Assembly (NCBI GenBank): GCA_002362175.1
Contig: DETU01000094.1
Coordinates: 1-33,162 of the forward strand
Length of the DNA: 33,162 nucleotides
Source: Ruminococcus sp. UBA3280
GTDB lineage: Bacteria > Bacillota > Clostridia > Oscillospirales > Ruminococcaceae
Reading direction: 5' to 3'
Below the pieces are notes generated by a model. That model searched no databases, was not told the origin of the DNA, and saw only the letters and a program-made list of their open reading frames with translations. Positions 8,269 to 15,498 of the stretch are shown piece by piece. Both the position numbers and the translations under genes were made by a program. The stretch's first letter is position 1; every line of letters starts with the position of its first letter.

Positions 8269-8881
8269 TAAAGATATGTTGAAACTGTATGCTGTTACCG
8301 ACAGAACACATCTGAACGGAATAAGCCTGACAGAAGCGGTTGAGCAGGCTATAAATGGTGGTGTAACCTGTGTACAGTTGCGTGAAAAAAATATAAACTT
8401 TGAAGAGTATGTTACAAGAGCGGTTGAAATCCGTGAAGTTTGCCATAAGTATAACGTACCGCTTATAATTAATGACGATTATAAAGTTGCTTTAGAAAGC
8501 GGTGCAGACGGTGTACACGTCGGCATTGAGGACACAGAAGTTTCCGAAATAAGAAAAAACGTCGGAAAAGATTTCATAATAGGTGCAACTGCAAAAACCG
8601 TTGAACAGGCACAGAAAGCACAGGCGGACGGTGCGGACTATTTAGGTGTGGGAGCGGTTTTCCCGTCGCCTACTAAAACAAACGCTATACGCATTACTCC
8701 CGAAAAACTGACGGAAATATGTAGCAGTGTAAGTATATCTGTTGTTGCGATAGGTGGAATAAGTCTTGAAAATCTGCACATTATAAAGGGTTGCGGACAA
8801 TCGGGTATTGCGGTAGTATCGGCGTTGTTTTCACAGTCGGATATAAAACTTTCGGCGGAACGTTTCAGGGAAGAGTTATGA
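8258..8881 (+). CDS. thiE: Thiamine phosphate synthase ThiE
   Basis: A 207-residue TIM barrel that couples HMP pyrophosphate with thiazole phosphate. The active-site motifs are complete: Q40-L-R42-E-K44, IINDD with N72/D73, VHVG, GATAKT and PSPTKT with T139/K140. I chose the TTG start at 8258 because AAGGAAG (8242-8248) lies 9 bases upstream; the ATG at 8276 has no ribosome binding site. It overlaps tenI by 11 bases and its TGA overlaps the next ATG. Confidence 0.95.
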   Translation: MKFNKDMLKLYAVTDRTHLNGISLTEAVEQAINGGVTCVQLREKNINFEEYVTRAVEIREVCHKYNVPLIINDDYKVALESGADGVHVGIEDTEVSEIRKNVGKDFIIGATAKTVEQAQKAQADGADYLGVGAVFPSPTKTNAIRITPEKLTEICSSVSISVVAIGGISLENLHIIKGCGQSGIAVVSALFSQSDIKLSAERFREEL

Positions 8882-9129
8882 AAAAGAAACTCAAAATAAT
8901 TATTCTGCTGATTGTTGCGGTAATTTTGGTTGTACCGATTAAAGAACGTTACAGGGACGGCGGAACAGTCAGATATGATGCTGTGTTATGGGGTGTTACA
9001 AAACATCATGGTATGGCATTTGATTCAGACGGAAATGGCGGATATAATATGGGTATAACTATACGAATACTTTGTTTTGACATTTACAGCGATTATCCGA
9101 AATTTATCCCCATACGGAAAGGAGTCTGA
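8878..9129 (+). CDS. Small membrane-anchored protein, copy 1
   Basis: An 83-residue protein with a basic N-terminus (MKKKLK), one hydrophobic segment at residues ~7-20 (IIILLIVAVILVVP) and a polar C-terminal domain beginning KERYRDGGTV. By the positive-inside rule that domain should face outward. I recall similar small clostridial proteins with RLKDGGTVEYKA-like motifs and no known function. The start overlaps the thiE stop as ATGA, indicating translational coupling in the thi operon. It is about 86% identical to the next gene by my hand count (12 differences in 83). A role in thiamine metabolism is only suggested by position. Confidence 0.75.
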   Translation: MKKKLKIIILLIVAVILVVPIKERYRDGGTVRYDAVLWGVTKHHGMAFDSDGNGGYNMGITIRILCFDIYSDYPKFIPIRKGV

Positions 9130-9131
9130 TA

Positions 9132-9383
9132 ATGAAAAGAAAACTGATAACAATTATTCTGCTTATTGTTGCGGTAATTTTGGTTGTACCGATTAAAGAA
9201 CGTTACAGGGACGGCGGAACAGTCAAATATAATGCTGTGTTATGGGGGATTACGAAACATCATGGTATGACATTTGATTCAGACGGAAATGGCGGATATA
9301 ATACTGGTACAACTATACGAATACTTTGTTTTGATGTTTACAGCGATTATCCGAAATTTATTCCCATACAGAAAGGAGCATAA
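9132..9383 (+). CDS. Small membrane-anchored protein, copy 2
   Basis: An 83-residue near-copy of the preceding gene with the same layout: MKRK start, hydrophobic residues ~8-20, KERYRDGGTV, HHGMTFDSDGNGGYN and a C-terminal FDVYSDYPKFIPI. Differences are mostly conservative (R/K, D/N, V/I), as expected if both are under selection. It starts 2 bases after copy 1 ends, with GAAAGGAG at the copy-1 3' end as ribosome binding site. The same GAAAGGAG recurs at the end of copy 2 and serves thiD. Function is unknown. Confidence 0.75.
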   Translation: MKRKLITIILLIVAVILVVPIKERYRDGGTVKYNAVLWGITKHHGMTFDSDGNGGYNTGTTIRILCFDVYSDYPKFIPIQKGA

Positions 9384-9386
9384 TAA

Positions 9387-10175
9387 TTGAAAAAAGTACT
9401 TACAATAGCAGGAAGTGACAGCTCAGGCGGAGCAGGTATTCAGGCGGACATCAAAACAATGACCATGCACGGAGTTTATGCCATGAGTGCTATAACTGCC
9501 CTTACGGCACAGAATACCGTCGGAGTACGTTCAATATATCCTGTAACGCCCGACTTTCTGAAACAGCAGATAGATGCAGTTTTTGAAGATATACGTCCCG
9601 ATGCTGTAAAAATAGGTGTGGTGCCGTCACCTGAACTTGCTGAAATTATTGCTGAAAGACTTGTTTTTTACAAGGCTGAAAATATAGTTGTTGACCCTGT
9701 CGCAGTTGCAACAAGCGGTTCTGAACTTAGTACGTCCGAAACTTATAAGATAATAAAAGAAAAACTTTTCCCGATTTCTACAGTGATTACACCTAACATT
9801 CCTGAAGCGGAACTTATTTTGGGAATGAAAATAAAAAATTCAGATGATATTATTAAGGTTTCAGAATATATCGCAGAAAAATATGACTGTCCCGTTTTGT
9901 GCAAGGGCGGTCACAGTACAGAATCAGCAAAGGATTTTCTGTATATCAAAGATAAAAGCATGATATGGTTTGAGGGCAGAAAGATTGATAATAACAATAC
10001 ACACGGAACAGGCTGTACACTTTCAAGTGCGATTGCATCAAATCTTGCAAAGGGTTACACGCTTGAAAAAAGTATAAGATTTGCAAAGGAATATATAAAT
10101 TCCTGTCTTGGTGCAATGCTTGATATAGGTCACGGAAACGGACCTTTAAATCACATGAAAGGATTTGAAAAATGA
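9387..10175 (+). CDS. thiD: HMP/HMP-phosphate kinase ThiD
   Basis: A 262-residue ribokinase-fold enzyme that phosphorylates hydroxymethylpyrimidine and its phosphate to HMP pyrophosphate for ThiE. The N-terminal GSDSSGGAGIQADIKT motif and the anion-hole motif HGTGCTLSSAIA near residue 208 are both intact, and length matches the family. The start is TTG at 9387, supported by AAAGGAG ending 8 bases upstream. Its TGA overlaps the thiC ATG. No fused ThiE or TenA domain is present. Confidence 0.96.
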   Translation: MKKVLTIAGSDSSGGAGIQADIKTMTMHGVYAMSAITALTAQNTVGVRSIYPVTPDFLKQQIDAVFEDIRPDAVKIGVVPSPELAEIIAERLVFYKAENIVVDPVAVATSGSELSTSETYKIIKEKLFPISTVITPNIPEAELILGMKIKNSDDIIKVSEYIAEKYDCPVLCKGGHSTESAKDFLYIKDKSMIWFEGRKIDNNNTHGTGCTLSSAIASNLAKGYTLEKSIRFAKEYINSCLGAMLDIGHGNGPLNHMKGFEK

Positions 10176-11485
10176 AAAATTACAGTACACAAATGGAAGC
10201 CGCAAAAAAAGGCATAATCACTCCTGAAATGAAAACAGTCGCTGAAAAGGAATATATTTCTACTGAGGAACTTTGTAAACTTGTTGCAAAAGGTGAGGTA
10301 TGCATACCGTGCAATATAAATCACAAATCAATTTCACCCGAGGGAATCGGTTCACGTATGAGGACTAAAATAAACGTCAATTTAGGAATTTCGGGTGACT
10401 GCAATAATTACGAAAACGAAATGAAAAAAGTTGATATGGCTGTGAAATACGGTGCGGAGGCAATAATGGATTTGAGTAATTACGGCAAGACCAATACTTT
10501 CCGTAAACAGCTTATAGAAAAGTCGCCTGCAATGATTGGCACTGTTCCTATGTACGACGCTATCGGTTATCTTGAAAAAGACCTGCTTGAAATTACTGCG
10601 GAAGATTTTCTTAGAGTAGTAAAAGCCCATGCGGAAGAAGGCGTTGACTTCATGACAATTCATGCAGGAATAAACCGCCGTGCCGTAGAGGCGTTCAGAC
10701 GTGACAAGCGTAAGATGAATATTGTTTCACGGGGTGGCTCACTGCTGTTTGCGTGGATGATGATGACAGGCAACGAAAATCCTTTTTATGAATATTATGA
10801 TGAAGTTCTTGACATTCTGCGTGAATATGACTGTACAATAAGTCTCGGTGATGCCCTTCGTCCCGGTTGTATTGACGATGCGACAGATGCAGGACAGATT
10901 TCAGAACTTATTGAACTCGGTGCTTTGACTGAACGTGCGTGGGCTAAAGATGTGCAGGTTATGGTTGAAGGTCCGGGTCATATGGCAATGAATGAAATTG
11001 CAGCAAACATGAAGATTCAGAAAAGAATCTGTCATAACGCACCTTTTTACGTTCTTGGTCCTCTTGTAACAGATATTGCACCCGGTTATGACCATATAAC
11101 TTCTGCCATAGGTGGTGCAATTGCAGCGGCAAGCGGTGCAGACTTCCTTTGTTATGTAACTCCTGCCGAACATCTTAGACTTCCCGACATCAACGACGTT
11201 AAAGAGGGGATTATTGCAAGCCGTATTGCCGCACACGCCGCAGACATCGCTAAAGGTATTCCCCACGCTACAGACCCCGACAACGCTATGGCAGAAGCAC
11301 GTCATGCGGTTGACTGGGAAAAAATGTTTGATATTGCCATTGATGGCGATAAGGCTCGTGAGTACTTTGAAAGTACACCGCCTGCTGACCGTCATACGTG
11401 TTCAATGTGCGGAAAGATGTGTGCAGTCCGTACAACCAATATGATTCTCAATGGTGAAAAAGTTGAGTTCTGTTCAGAAAAGTAA
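10172..11485 (+). CDS. thiC: Phosphomethylpyrimidine synthase ThiC
   Basis: A 437-residue radical SAM enzyme that rearranges aminoimidazole ribotide to HMP phosphate. The core motifs SRGGSLLFAWMM, VEGPGHMAMNE and DHITSAIGGAIAA are typical. The C-terminal cluster motif reads CSMCGKMC (C410, C413, C417), a Cx2Cx3C spacing one residue shorter than the Cx2Cx4C of the long enteric enzyme. The product is the short bacterial form, without the long N-terminal extension. It is the last gene of the operon, overlaps thiD by 4 bases and is followed by a strong terminator. Confidence 0.96.
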   Translation: MKNYSTQMEAAKKGIITPEMKTVAEKEYISTEELCKLVAKGEVCIPCNINHKSISPEGIGSRMRTKINVNLGISGDCNNYENEMKKVDMAVKYGAEAIMDLSNYGKTNTFRKQLIEKSPAMIGTVPMYDAIGYLEKDLLEITAEDFLRVVKAHAEEGVDFMTIHAGINRRAVEAFRRDKRKMNIVSRGGSLLFAWMMMTGNENPFYEYYDEVLDILREYDCTISLGDALRPGCIDDATDAGQISELIELGALTERAWAKDVQVMVEGPGHMAMNEIAANMKIQKRICHNAPFYVLGPLVTDIAPGYDHITSAIGGAIAAASGADFLCYVTPAEHLRLPDINDVKEGIIASRIAAHAADIAKGIPHATDPDNAMAEARHAVDWEKMFDIAIDGDKAREYFESTPPADRHTCSMCGKMCAVRTTNMILNGEKVEFCSEK

Positions 11486-11490
11486 AAAAT

Positions 11491-11519
11491 AAAGTCCCTT
11501 TTTACAGGGACTTTTTTGT
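11491..11519 (+). terminator. Terminator of the thi operon
   Basis: Stem AAAGTCCCT (11491-11499) and AGGGACTTT (11506-11514), with a 6-base loop, is followed by TTTTGTT. A-rich sequence before the stem means it could also act on the convergent nitroreductase transcript. Confidence 0.9.
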
Positions 11520-11550
11520 TATTTTTGGGTTAATCTTAATGTTACATCAG

Positions 11551-12057
11551 TTAAAACTGTTCAAAAGAAGCAAACCGTTCCATACTCTTTCGGATTTTAT
11601 CAGACGTTTTTGTTTCAGCAGAATAGCCGACAGCAAGAATATTGACTGCCTCCAGATTATCAGGAATACTGAACTCCTCTTTCAGAATATCAGGTTTGAA
11701 ATAGCATATCCATACACTTCCAAGACCGAGTTCTTCCGCCTGAAGCATCATATGGTCAGTGACAATTGACGCATCAATATCTGTTGTCTGCTTGCTGTCA
11801 AACGGTCTTTTCCACGCAGTACTGTGGTCTGCACAAACAACAAACGCAAGCGGAGCATCGTAGATATTGGCTGCTTTTTTAAGCTTTGTCAAATTTGATT
11901 CGTCTTCCAGAACAAGCACCTTTACCGGCTGTAAATTTGCAGCAGTCGGTGCAATTCTGCCTGCTTCCAGAACAGCGTTTCTTTTTTCAGATTCTACCTT
12001 TTTCGGCAGATAGTTTCTGACAGAGTGACGGTGTGCAACAAGTTTTGAAAATTCCAT
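11551..12057 (-). CDS. Nitroreductase-family protein
   Basis: A 168-residue short-form nitroreductase, a flavin (FMN) enzyme using NAD(P)H to reduce nitro compounds, quinones or similar electrophiles. The FMN phosphate-binding region is HRHSVRNY near the N-terminus, followed by APTAANLQP; the family motif LQAEELGLGSVW lies in the C-terminal half. I chose the ATG at 12057, preceded by AAGAGG, because the family starts this way (MEFSKLVAHRHSVR); an in-frame start at 12087 would add ten residues. It diverges from an HxlR regulator that probably controls it. The substrate cannot be inferred. Confidence 0.9.
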   Translation of the reverse strand: MEFSKLVAHRHSVRNYLPKKVESEKRNAVLEAGRIAPTAANLQPVKVLVLEDESNLTKLKKAANIYDAPLAFVVCADHSTAWKRPFDSKQTTDIDASIVTDHMMLQAEELGLGSVWICYFKPDILKEEFSIPDNLEAVNILAVGYSAETKTSDKIRKSMERFASFEQF

Positions 12058-12081
12058 AAAAACCTCTTTCTGCTGTACAGC

Positions 12082-12110
12082 TTGCAATTATTAATCGATT
12101 ATGTTATAAT
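12082..12110 (+). promoter_or_regulatory. Promoter of the hxlR-type regulator
   Basis: TTGCAA (12082-12087) and TATAAT (12105-12110) are spaced by 17 bases. The start would be near 12117, giving a leader that contains the inverted repeat at 12139-12177 before the gene at 12195. Confidence 0.65.
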
Positions 12111-12137
12111 TATATCGTAAAGATTTAAATTTGTCAA
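12109..12137 (-). promoter_or_regulatory. Consensus promoter of the nitroreductase
   Basis: On the minus strand TTGACA (12137-12132) and TATAAT (12114-12109), with a 17-base spacer, form a perfect sigma-A promoter. Its -10 overlaps by two bases the -10 of the opposing promoter, and its -35 ends one base from the inverted repeat, placing it within reach of a bound repressor. Confidence 0.8.
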
Positions 12138-12138
12138 G

Positions 12139-12177
12139 TACTTACTTTTTTGTAATGTACTATCAAAAAAGTAAGTA
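12139..12177. promoter_or_regulatory. Perfect 14-bp inverted repeat, likely HxlR operator
   Basis: TACTTACTTTTTTG (12139-12152) is the exact reverse complement of CAAAAAAGTAAGTA (12164-12177), with 11 bases between. HxlR-family proteins such as YodB bind short TACT/AGTA dyads beside their targets. The site abuts the -35 of the nitroreductase promoter and lies in the regulator's leader, so one bound dimer could repress both. It is not followed by a T-tract, so an operator is more likely than a terminator. Confidence 0.75.
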
Positions 12178-12194
12178 TAAAGGAGGTTTTATAT

Positions 12195-12557
12195 ATGAAA
12201 AATATTTCTGACAAATACAGCTGTCCAGTTGATGCTACAATCGACCTAATCGGTGGTAAGTATAAAGCAGTAATATTATGGCACTTGATAGAGAATAAAA
12301 AGAGGTTCAGTGAATTGAAACGCCTGATTCCAAAAGCTACCGAAAAAATGTTAACTCAACAACTGAGAGAACTTGAACATGACGTTTTGATTATCCGAAC
12401 TGTTTATCCAGTTGTTCCGCCGAAAGTCGAATATAGTCTGTCTGATTTCGGTAGGACGATTATTCCTGTTCTGAAATCAATGTGCAATTGGGGAGAAGAT
12501 TACTTATCAAGTATCAATATAAATCATACTTGCTGTTCTGAAAGTAAAACAGATTGA
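12195..12557 (+). CDS. HxlR-family transcriptional regulator
   Basis: A 120-residue winged-helix DNA-binding protein. It has the family opening CPVDATIDLIGGKYKAVILWHL, then RFSELKRLIP and TEKMLTQQLRELE (recognition region), then YSLSDFGRTIIPVL at the wing/C-terminal helix. The early cysteine (in SCPVDA) matches the redox-sensing cysteine of YodB-type members, so thiol stress or quinones are a plausible signal. The start has a strong AAAGGAGG 7-8 bases upstream. It is divergent from the nitroreductase and probably regulates it and itself. Confidence 0.92.
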   Translation: MKNISDKYSCPVDATIDLIGGKYKAVILWHLIENKKRFSELKRLIPKATEKMLTQQLRELEHDVLIIRTVYPVVPPKVEYSLSDFGRTIIPVLKSMCNWGEDYLSSININHTCCSESKTD

Positions 12558-12586
12558 ATTACAGCAGTGTAATAATATAAATTAAT

Positions 12587-12621
12587 AAAAGCCTGAGAAC
12601 TATAAAAATTCTCAGGCTTTT
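12587..12621. terminator. Bidirectional terminator
   Basis: AAAAGCCTGAGAA (12587-12599) pairs perfectly with TTCTCAGGCTTTT (12609-12621). T-rich sequence follows on both strands, so it can end the regulator transcript from the left and the asnS-asnA operon from the right. Confidence 0.92.
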
Positions 12622-12625
12622 ACTT

Positions 12626-12940
12626 TTATATCATAACTGTTTCAAGTTTTTTTACATGGACGGAAATATCTTCGATATTTTCAAAAGAATCAACTGATAT
12701 ACAGAAAAATTCGTCTTTATCAAAATTAACACATTCCAAATCAATCCAGTATATATCGTTGCTTTCAAATAATTGGATTGTTCCCTCACTGTTTTCGGAG
12801 GAAAGTTCAATCTTATAATTATGATAATATGTTTTGGTAGCTTTTTCATAAGATGTATTTTTTATTGTAATTCCAATATCAGACCATCTGTCTTTCTGTA
12901 ATTTGAACCAGTTTTCAAATAATAAGAATTTATCGTCCAT
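12626..12940 (-). CDS. Hypothetical protein downstream of asnA
   Basis: A 104-residue acidic, aromatic-rich protein with no signal peptide or membrane segment; I do not recognise the family. It starts with MDDKFLLFENWFKLQ and has an alternating polar/hydrophobic middle (YKIELSSE, TIQLFE, YWIDLECVNFD) suggesting beta strands. Small acidic proteins of this shape include immunity-like families, but nothing here proves that. The start is 11 bases after the asnA stop with AAGGTG 6 bases upstream, so it is the last gene of the asparagine T-box operon. It is more AT-rich than its neighbours, which may mean recent acquisition. Confidence 0.65.
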   Translation of the reverse strand: MDDKFLLFENWFKLQKDRWSDIGITIKNTSYEKATKTYYHNYKIELSSENSEGTIQLFESNDIYWIDLECVNFDKDEFFCISVDSFENIEDISVHVKKLETVMI

Positions 12941-12951
12941 TCATGCACACC

Positions 12952-13965
12952 TTAGAGGAGGGTTATACCGTTTTCGGCACACTTTGCAATCATTTCGTCG
13001 CTCCATATTGATGACTGTACTTCACCGATGTGAGCTTTTTCGAGAAGAAACATACAAAGTCTTGACTGTCCGATACCACCGCCGATTGTGAGCGGAAGTG
13101 TACCGTCTGCAATCATCTTGTGGTAGTCATACTTCATTCTGTCCTCTGCACCAGATTCCGCAAGCTGTTTTTTGAGGGAATTTTCGTCAACACGGATACC
13201 CATTGAAGATATTTCAAGGGCGTTGTCAAGAACGTCGTCCCAAACGAAAATATCGCCGTTAAGTGACCAGTCGTCATAATCGGGAGCTCTGCCGTCGTGT
13301 TTCTGACCACTTGCAAGAAGTCCGCCAATCTGCATTATGAAAACTGTCTTGTGTTCCTTGGTTATGAGACGTTCACGTTCCTTTGGTGTTTTGTCGGGGA
13401 ACATATCTTCAAGTTCCTGAGTGTTTATGAAGAAAACGTCGTCACATACATTTCCTGCTATTACAGGGTAACGCAGACCGACTTTTCTTTTTACGTAAGC
13501 AACAGCCTTTACAACGCTTTTTACTGTTTCTTTAAGAAATTCAATGTTTCTCTGTTCACGAGTTATAACCTTTTCCCAGTCCCACTGGTCAACGAAAATT
13601 GAGTGAGTGTTGTCGGTGTCGTCGTCACGACGGATAGCGTTCATGTCGGTGTAGATGCCTTCTCCTGCATTATAACCGTAACGGTAGAGTGCCATTCTTT
13701 TCCACTTTGCAAGTGACTGGACAACTTCTGCTTCACTTCCGCCGATTTCCTTGATAGTAAAATCAACTTTTCTTTCAACGCCGTTGAGGTCGTCGTTGAT
13801 ACCGCTTCCTTTTCTTACGATAAGTGGAGCTGAAACACGGTCAAGAGTGAGGGCAAAAGAAAGTGCCTGCTGAAAAACGTCCTTAATGTACTTGATAGCG
13901 TGCTGGGTTTCTCTGAGAGTGAGGGCGGACTTATAGCCCTCCGGAATATACAGCGATTTTGACAT
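12952..13965 (-). CDS. asnA: Aspartate--ammonia ligase AsnA
   Basis: A 337-residue ammonia-dependent asparagine synthetase that makes asparagine from aspartate, ammonia and ATP. It has the class II synthetase-like fold of its family; visible motifs are IVRKGSGINDDLNG, EVVQSLAKWKR, YTDMNAIRRDD and SIFVDQWDWEK near the middle, and IGGGIGQSRLCMFLL near the C-terminus. Length agrees with E. coli AsnA (330). It lies 98 bases downstream of asnS on the same strand without a clear terminator or new promoter, so it should share the asparagine T-box leader. Ammonia dependence suits an anaerobe in an ammonia-rich gut. Confidence 0.97.
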   Translation of the reverse strand: MSKSLYIPEGYKSALTLRETQHAIKYIKDVFQQALSFALTLDRVSAPLIVRKGSGINDDLNGVERKVDFTIKEIGGSEAEVVQSLAKWKRMALYRYGYNAGEGIYTDMNAIRRDDDTDNTHSIFVDQWDWEKVITREQRNIEFLKETVKSVVKAVAYVKRKVGLRYPVIAGNVCDDVFFINTQELEDMFPDKTPKERERLITKEHKTVFIMQIGGLLASGQKHDGRAPDYDDWSLNGDIFVWDDVLDNALEISSMGIRVDENSLKKQLAESGAEDRMKYDYHKMIADGTLPLTIGGGIGQSRLCMFLLEKAHIGEVQSSIWSDEMIAKCAENGITLL

Positions 13966-13994
13966 AAAATACCATTCCTTTACTGTTTATTTAA

Positions 13995-14031
13995 TCAGGG
14001 AACAGCGTCATTGATGCTCCCTGATGCTGTT
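13995..14031 (-). other. Interlocked hairpins between asnS and asnA
   Basis: Two pairs of arms interleave: TCAGGGA (13995-14001) with TCCCTGA (14018-14024), and AACAGC (14001-14006) with GCTGTT (14026-14031). Both cannot form as simple hairpins at once. No T-tract follows on the minus strand, so this is not a normal terminator. It could be a processing site or a translational control element for asnA. Confidence 0.4.
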
Positions 14032-14063
14032 ATATTATTTTCGGGAATTAAGAAATATTCCTT

Positions 14064-15437
14064 TTATCTGATACTGCCGACTGTTCTCGGATAAAGAATA
14101 ACGTCACGGATATTTGACATACCTGTTGTGTACATGATAAGTCTTTCAAAACCAAGACCAAAACCACCGTGCGGTACAGAGCCGAATTTTCTGAGGTCAA
14201 GATAATCTGAATACAAATCAAGATTCATGTTTCTTTCATTCATGGCAGCAACAAGTTTGTCATAATCTGCTTCACGTTCACTTCCGCCTATGATTTCGCC
14301 GACACCCGGAACAAGCAGGTCAACAGCCGCAACGGTTTTTCCGTCGGGATTCTGTTTCATATAGAAAGACTTGATTTCCTTTGGATAGTCCGTAACGAAA
14401 ACAGCCTTTTTGAAAACTTTTTCTGAAATATATCTTTCGTGTTCTGTCTGAAGGTCGCATCCCCATTCAACAGGATAAACAAAGTCCTCACCTGATTCCT
14501 GTAAGAGTCTGATAGCTTCTGTATATGTCACTCTGCCGAAATCGTGTGAAATGAGTTCTTCAAGACGTGCGACAAGACCCTTTTCAAAGTGTGCATCAAA
14601 GAATTTCATATCGTCGGGACAGGTGTCAAGAAGTTCACGGATAACGGTTTTAAGCATATCTTCTGCAATTTCGATAACGTCGGGGAGTTCGGCAAAAGCT
14701 ATTTCAGGTTCGATGTGCCAGAATTCAGCAAGGTGTTTAGGGGTATTGCTGTTTTCTGCACGGAAACTTGGTCCGAACGTATAGATTTTGCCCATAGCCA
14801 TGGCAGCTACTTCACCCTCAAGTTGTCCCGAAACTGAAAGCCCTGCACGTCTGCCGAAAAAGTCGTTTGAGTAATATTCTTCTTCGTTCTTGTATTCATT
14901 TGAGTAACCGATAGTTGTTACGTTGAACATTTCTCCCGCACCCTCACAGTCACTTCCGGTGATAAGGGGAGTGTTTACATAAACATAGTTATTGCTTTGA
15001 AAGTACTTGTGTATTGCCTGTGCAAGTACTGAACGTACTCTCCATACTGCGTTGAAAGTGTTTGTGCGTCCTCTGAGGTGAGGCATTGAACGGAGGTACT
15101 CCATTGAACAGCCTTTTTTCTGAAGCGGATAGTCCGACGGACAAGCTCCGAGAATTTCAACGCCTGACGGTACAGTGTTTATTTCAACAGTGTTGTTTCT
15201 GCCCTCAACAACCGTTCCCATTACTTTTATGGCAGTTCCCACACGTGGTTCTTTGTAATCAGCATCATCGGACTTTTCAACAACTACCTGAATATTTTTG
15301 AGGGAAGTTCCGTCATTTACCTCAACGAATGCAACGCTTTTTGAGTTTCTTGAAGTACGTACCCAACCGCACACGGTAATTTCCTTACCTGTAAAATCGT
15401 GGTTGTTAAGAAGTACTTTAATGTCGGTATGTTTCAT
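14064..15437 (-). CDS. asnS: Asparagine--tRNA ligase
   Basis: A 457-residue class IIb aminoacyl-tRNA synthetase. The N-terminal OB-fold anticodon-binding domain covers residues ~1-100 (KEITVCGWVRTSRNSK). The catalytic domain follows, with class II motif 2 around FGPSFRAENSNTPKHLAEFW and motif 3 GLGFERLIMY near the C-terminus. Length fits AsnRS (about 460), and the AAC specifier in its T-box leader independently supports asparagine. The ATG has GAAAGGAAAG upstream. It leads the asnS-asnA-hypothetical operon. Confidence 0.97.
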   Translation of the reverse strand: MKHTDIKVLLNNHDFTGKEITVCGWVRTSRNSKSVAFVEVNDGTSLKNIQVVVEKSDDADYKEPRVGTAIKVMGTVVEGRNNTVEINTVPSGVEILGACPSDYPLQKKGCSMEYLRSMPHLRGRTNTFNAVWRVRSVLAQAIHKYFQSNNYVYVNTPLITGSDCEGAGEMFNVTTIGYSNEYKNEEEYYSNDFFGRRAGLSVSGQLEGEVAAMAMGKIYTFGPSFRAENSNTPKHLAEFWHIEPEIAFAELPDVIEIAEDMLKTVIRELLDTCPDDMKFFDAHFEKGLVARLEELISHDFGRVTYTEAIRLLQESGEDFVYPVEWGCDLQTEHERYISEKVFKKAVFVTDYPKEIKSFYMKQNPDGKTVAAVDLLVPGVGEIIGGSEREADYDKLVAAMNERNMNLDLYSDYLDLRKFGSVPHGGFGLGFERLIMYTTGMSNIRDVILYPRTVGSIR

Positions 15438-15460
15438 AAAAAATCTTTCCTTTCGTCTTT

Positions 15461-15498
15461 AAAATAAAAAATCCGTCCTGCATAAAAACACAGGACGG
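15461..15498 (-). terminator. T-box-controlled terminator
   Basis: On the minus strand CCGTCCTG (15498-15491) and CAGGACGG (15480-15473), with a 10-base loop, are followed by a T-rich run (ATTTTTTATTTT). The 5' arm lies just past the T-box, as needed for the terminator/antiterminator switch. Confidence 0.92.

Larger units (their letters stand above)
8878..9383 (+). repeat. Tandem gene duplication inside the thi operon
   Basis: Two directly adjacent units of about 252 bases (8878-9129 and 9132-9383) are near-identical DNA. Long stretches, such as the one encoding VVPIKERYRDGG, match base for base. The unit includes the 3' ribosome binding site, so duplication kept the downstream gene translated. 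Confidence 0.9.

Noticed and set aside
8791..8877. In-frame extension of small membrane protein copy 1 into thiE
   Set aside because: It would overlap thiE by about 90 bases; the ATG at 8878 gives an N-terminus matching copy 2 exactly in layout.
10901..11395. 164-residue Cys-rich frame opposite thiC
   Set aside because: It is the antisense shadow of conserved thiC codons, with no start signals; the cysteines come from reverse complements of common Ala/Thr codons.
12153..12163. Possible terminator formed by the 14-bp inverted repeat at 12139-12177
   Set aside because: There is no T-tract after the repeat and it is upstream of a gene between two promoters, so an operator fits better.
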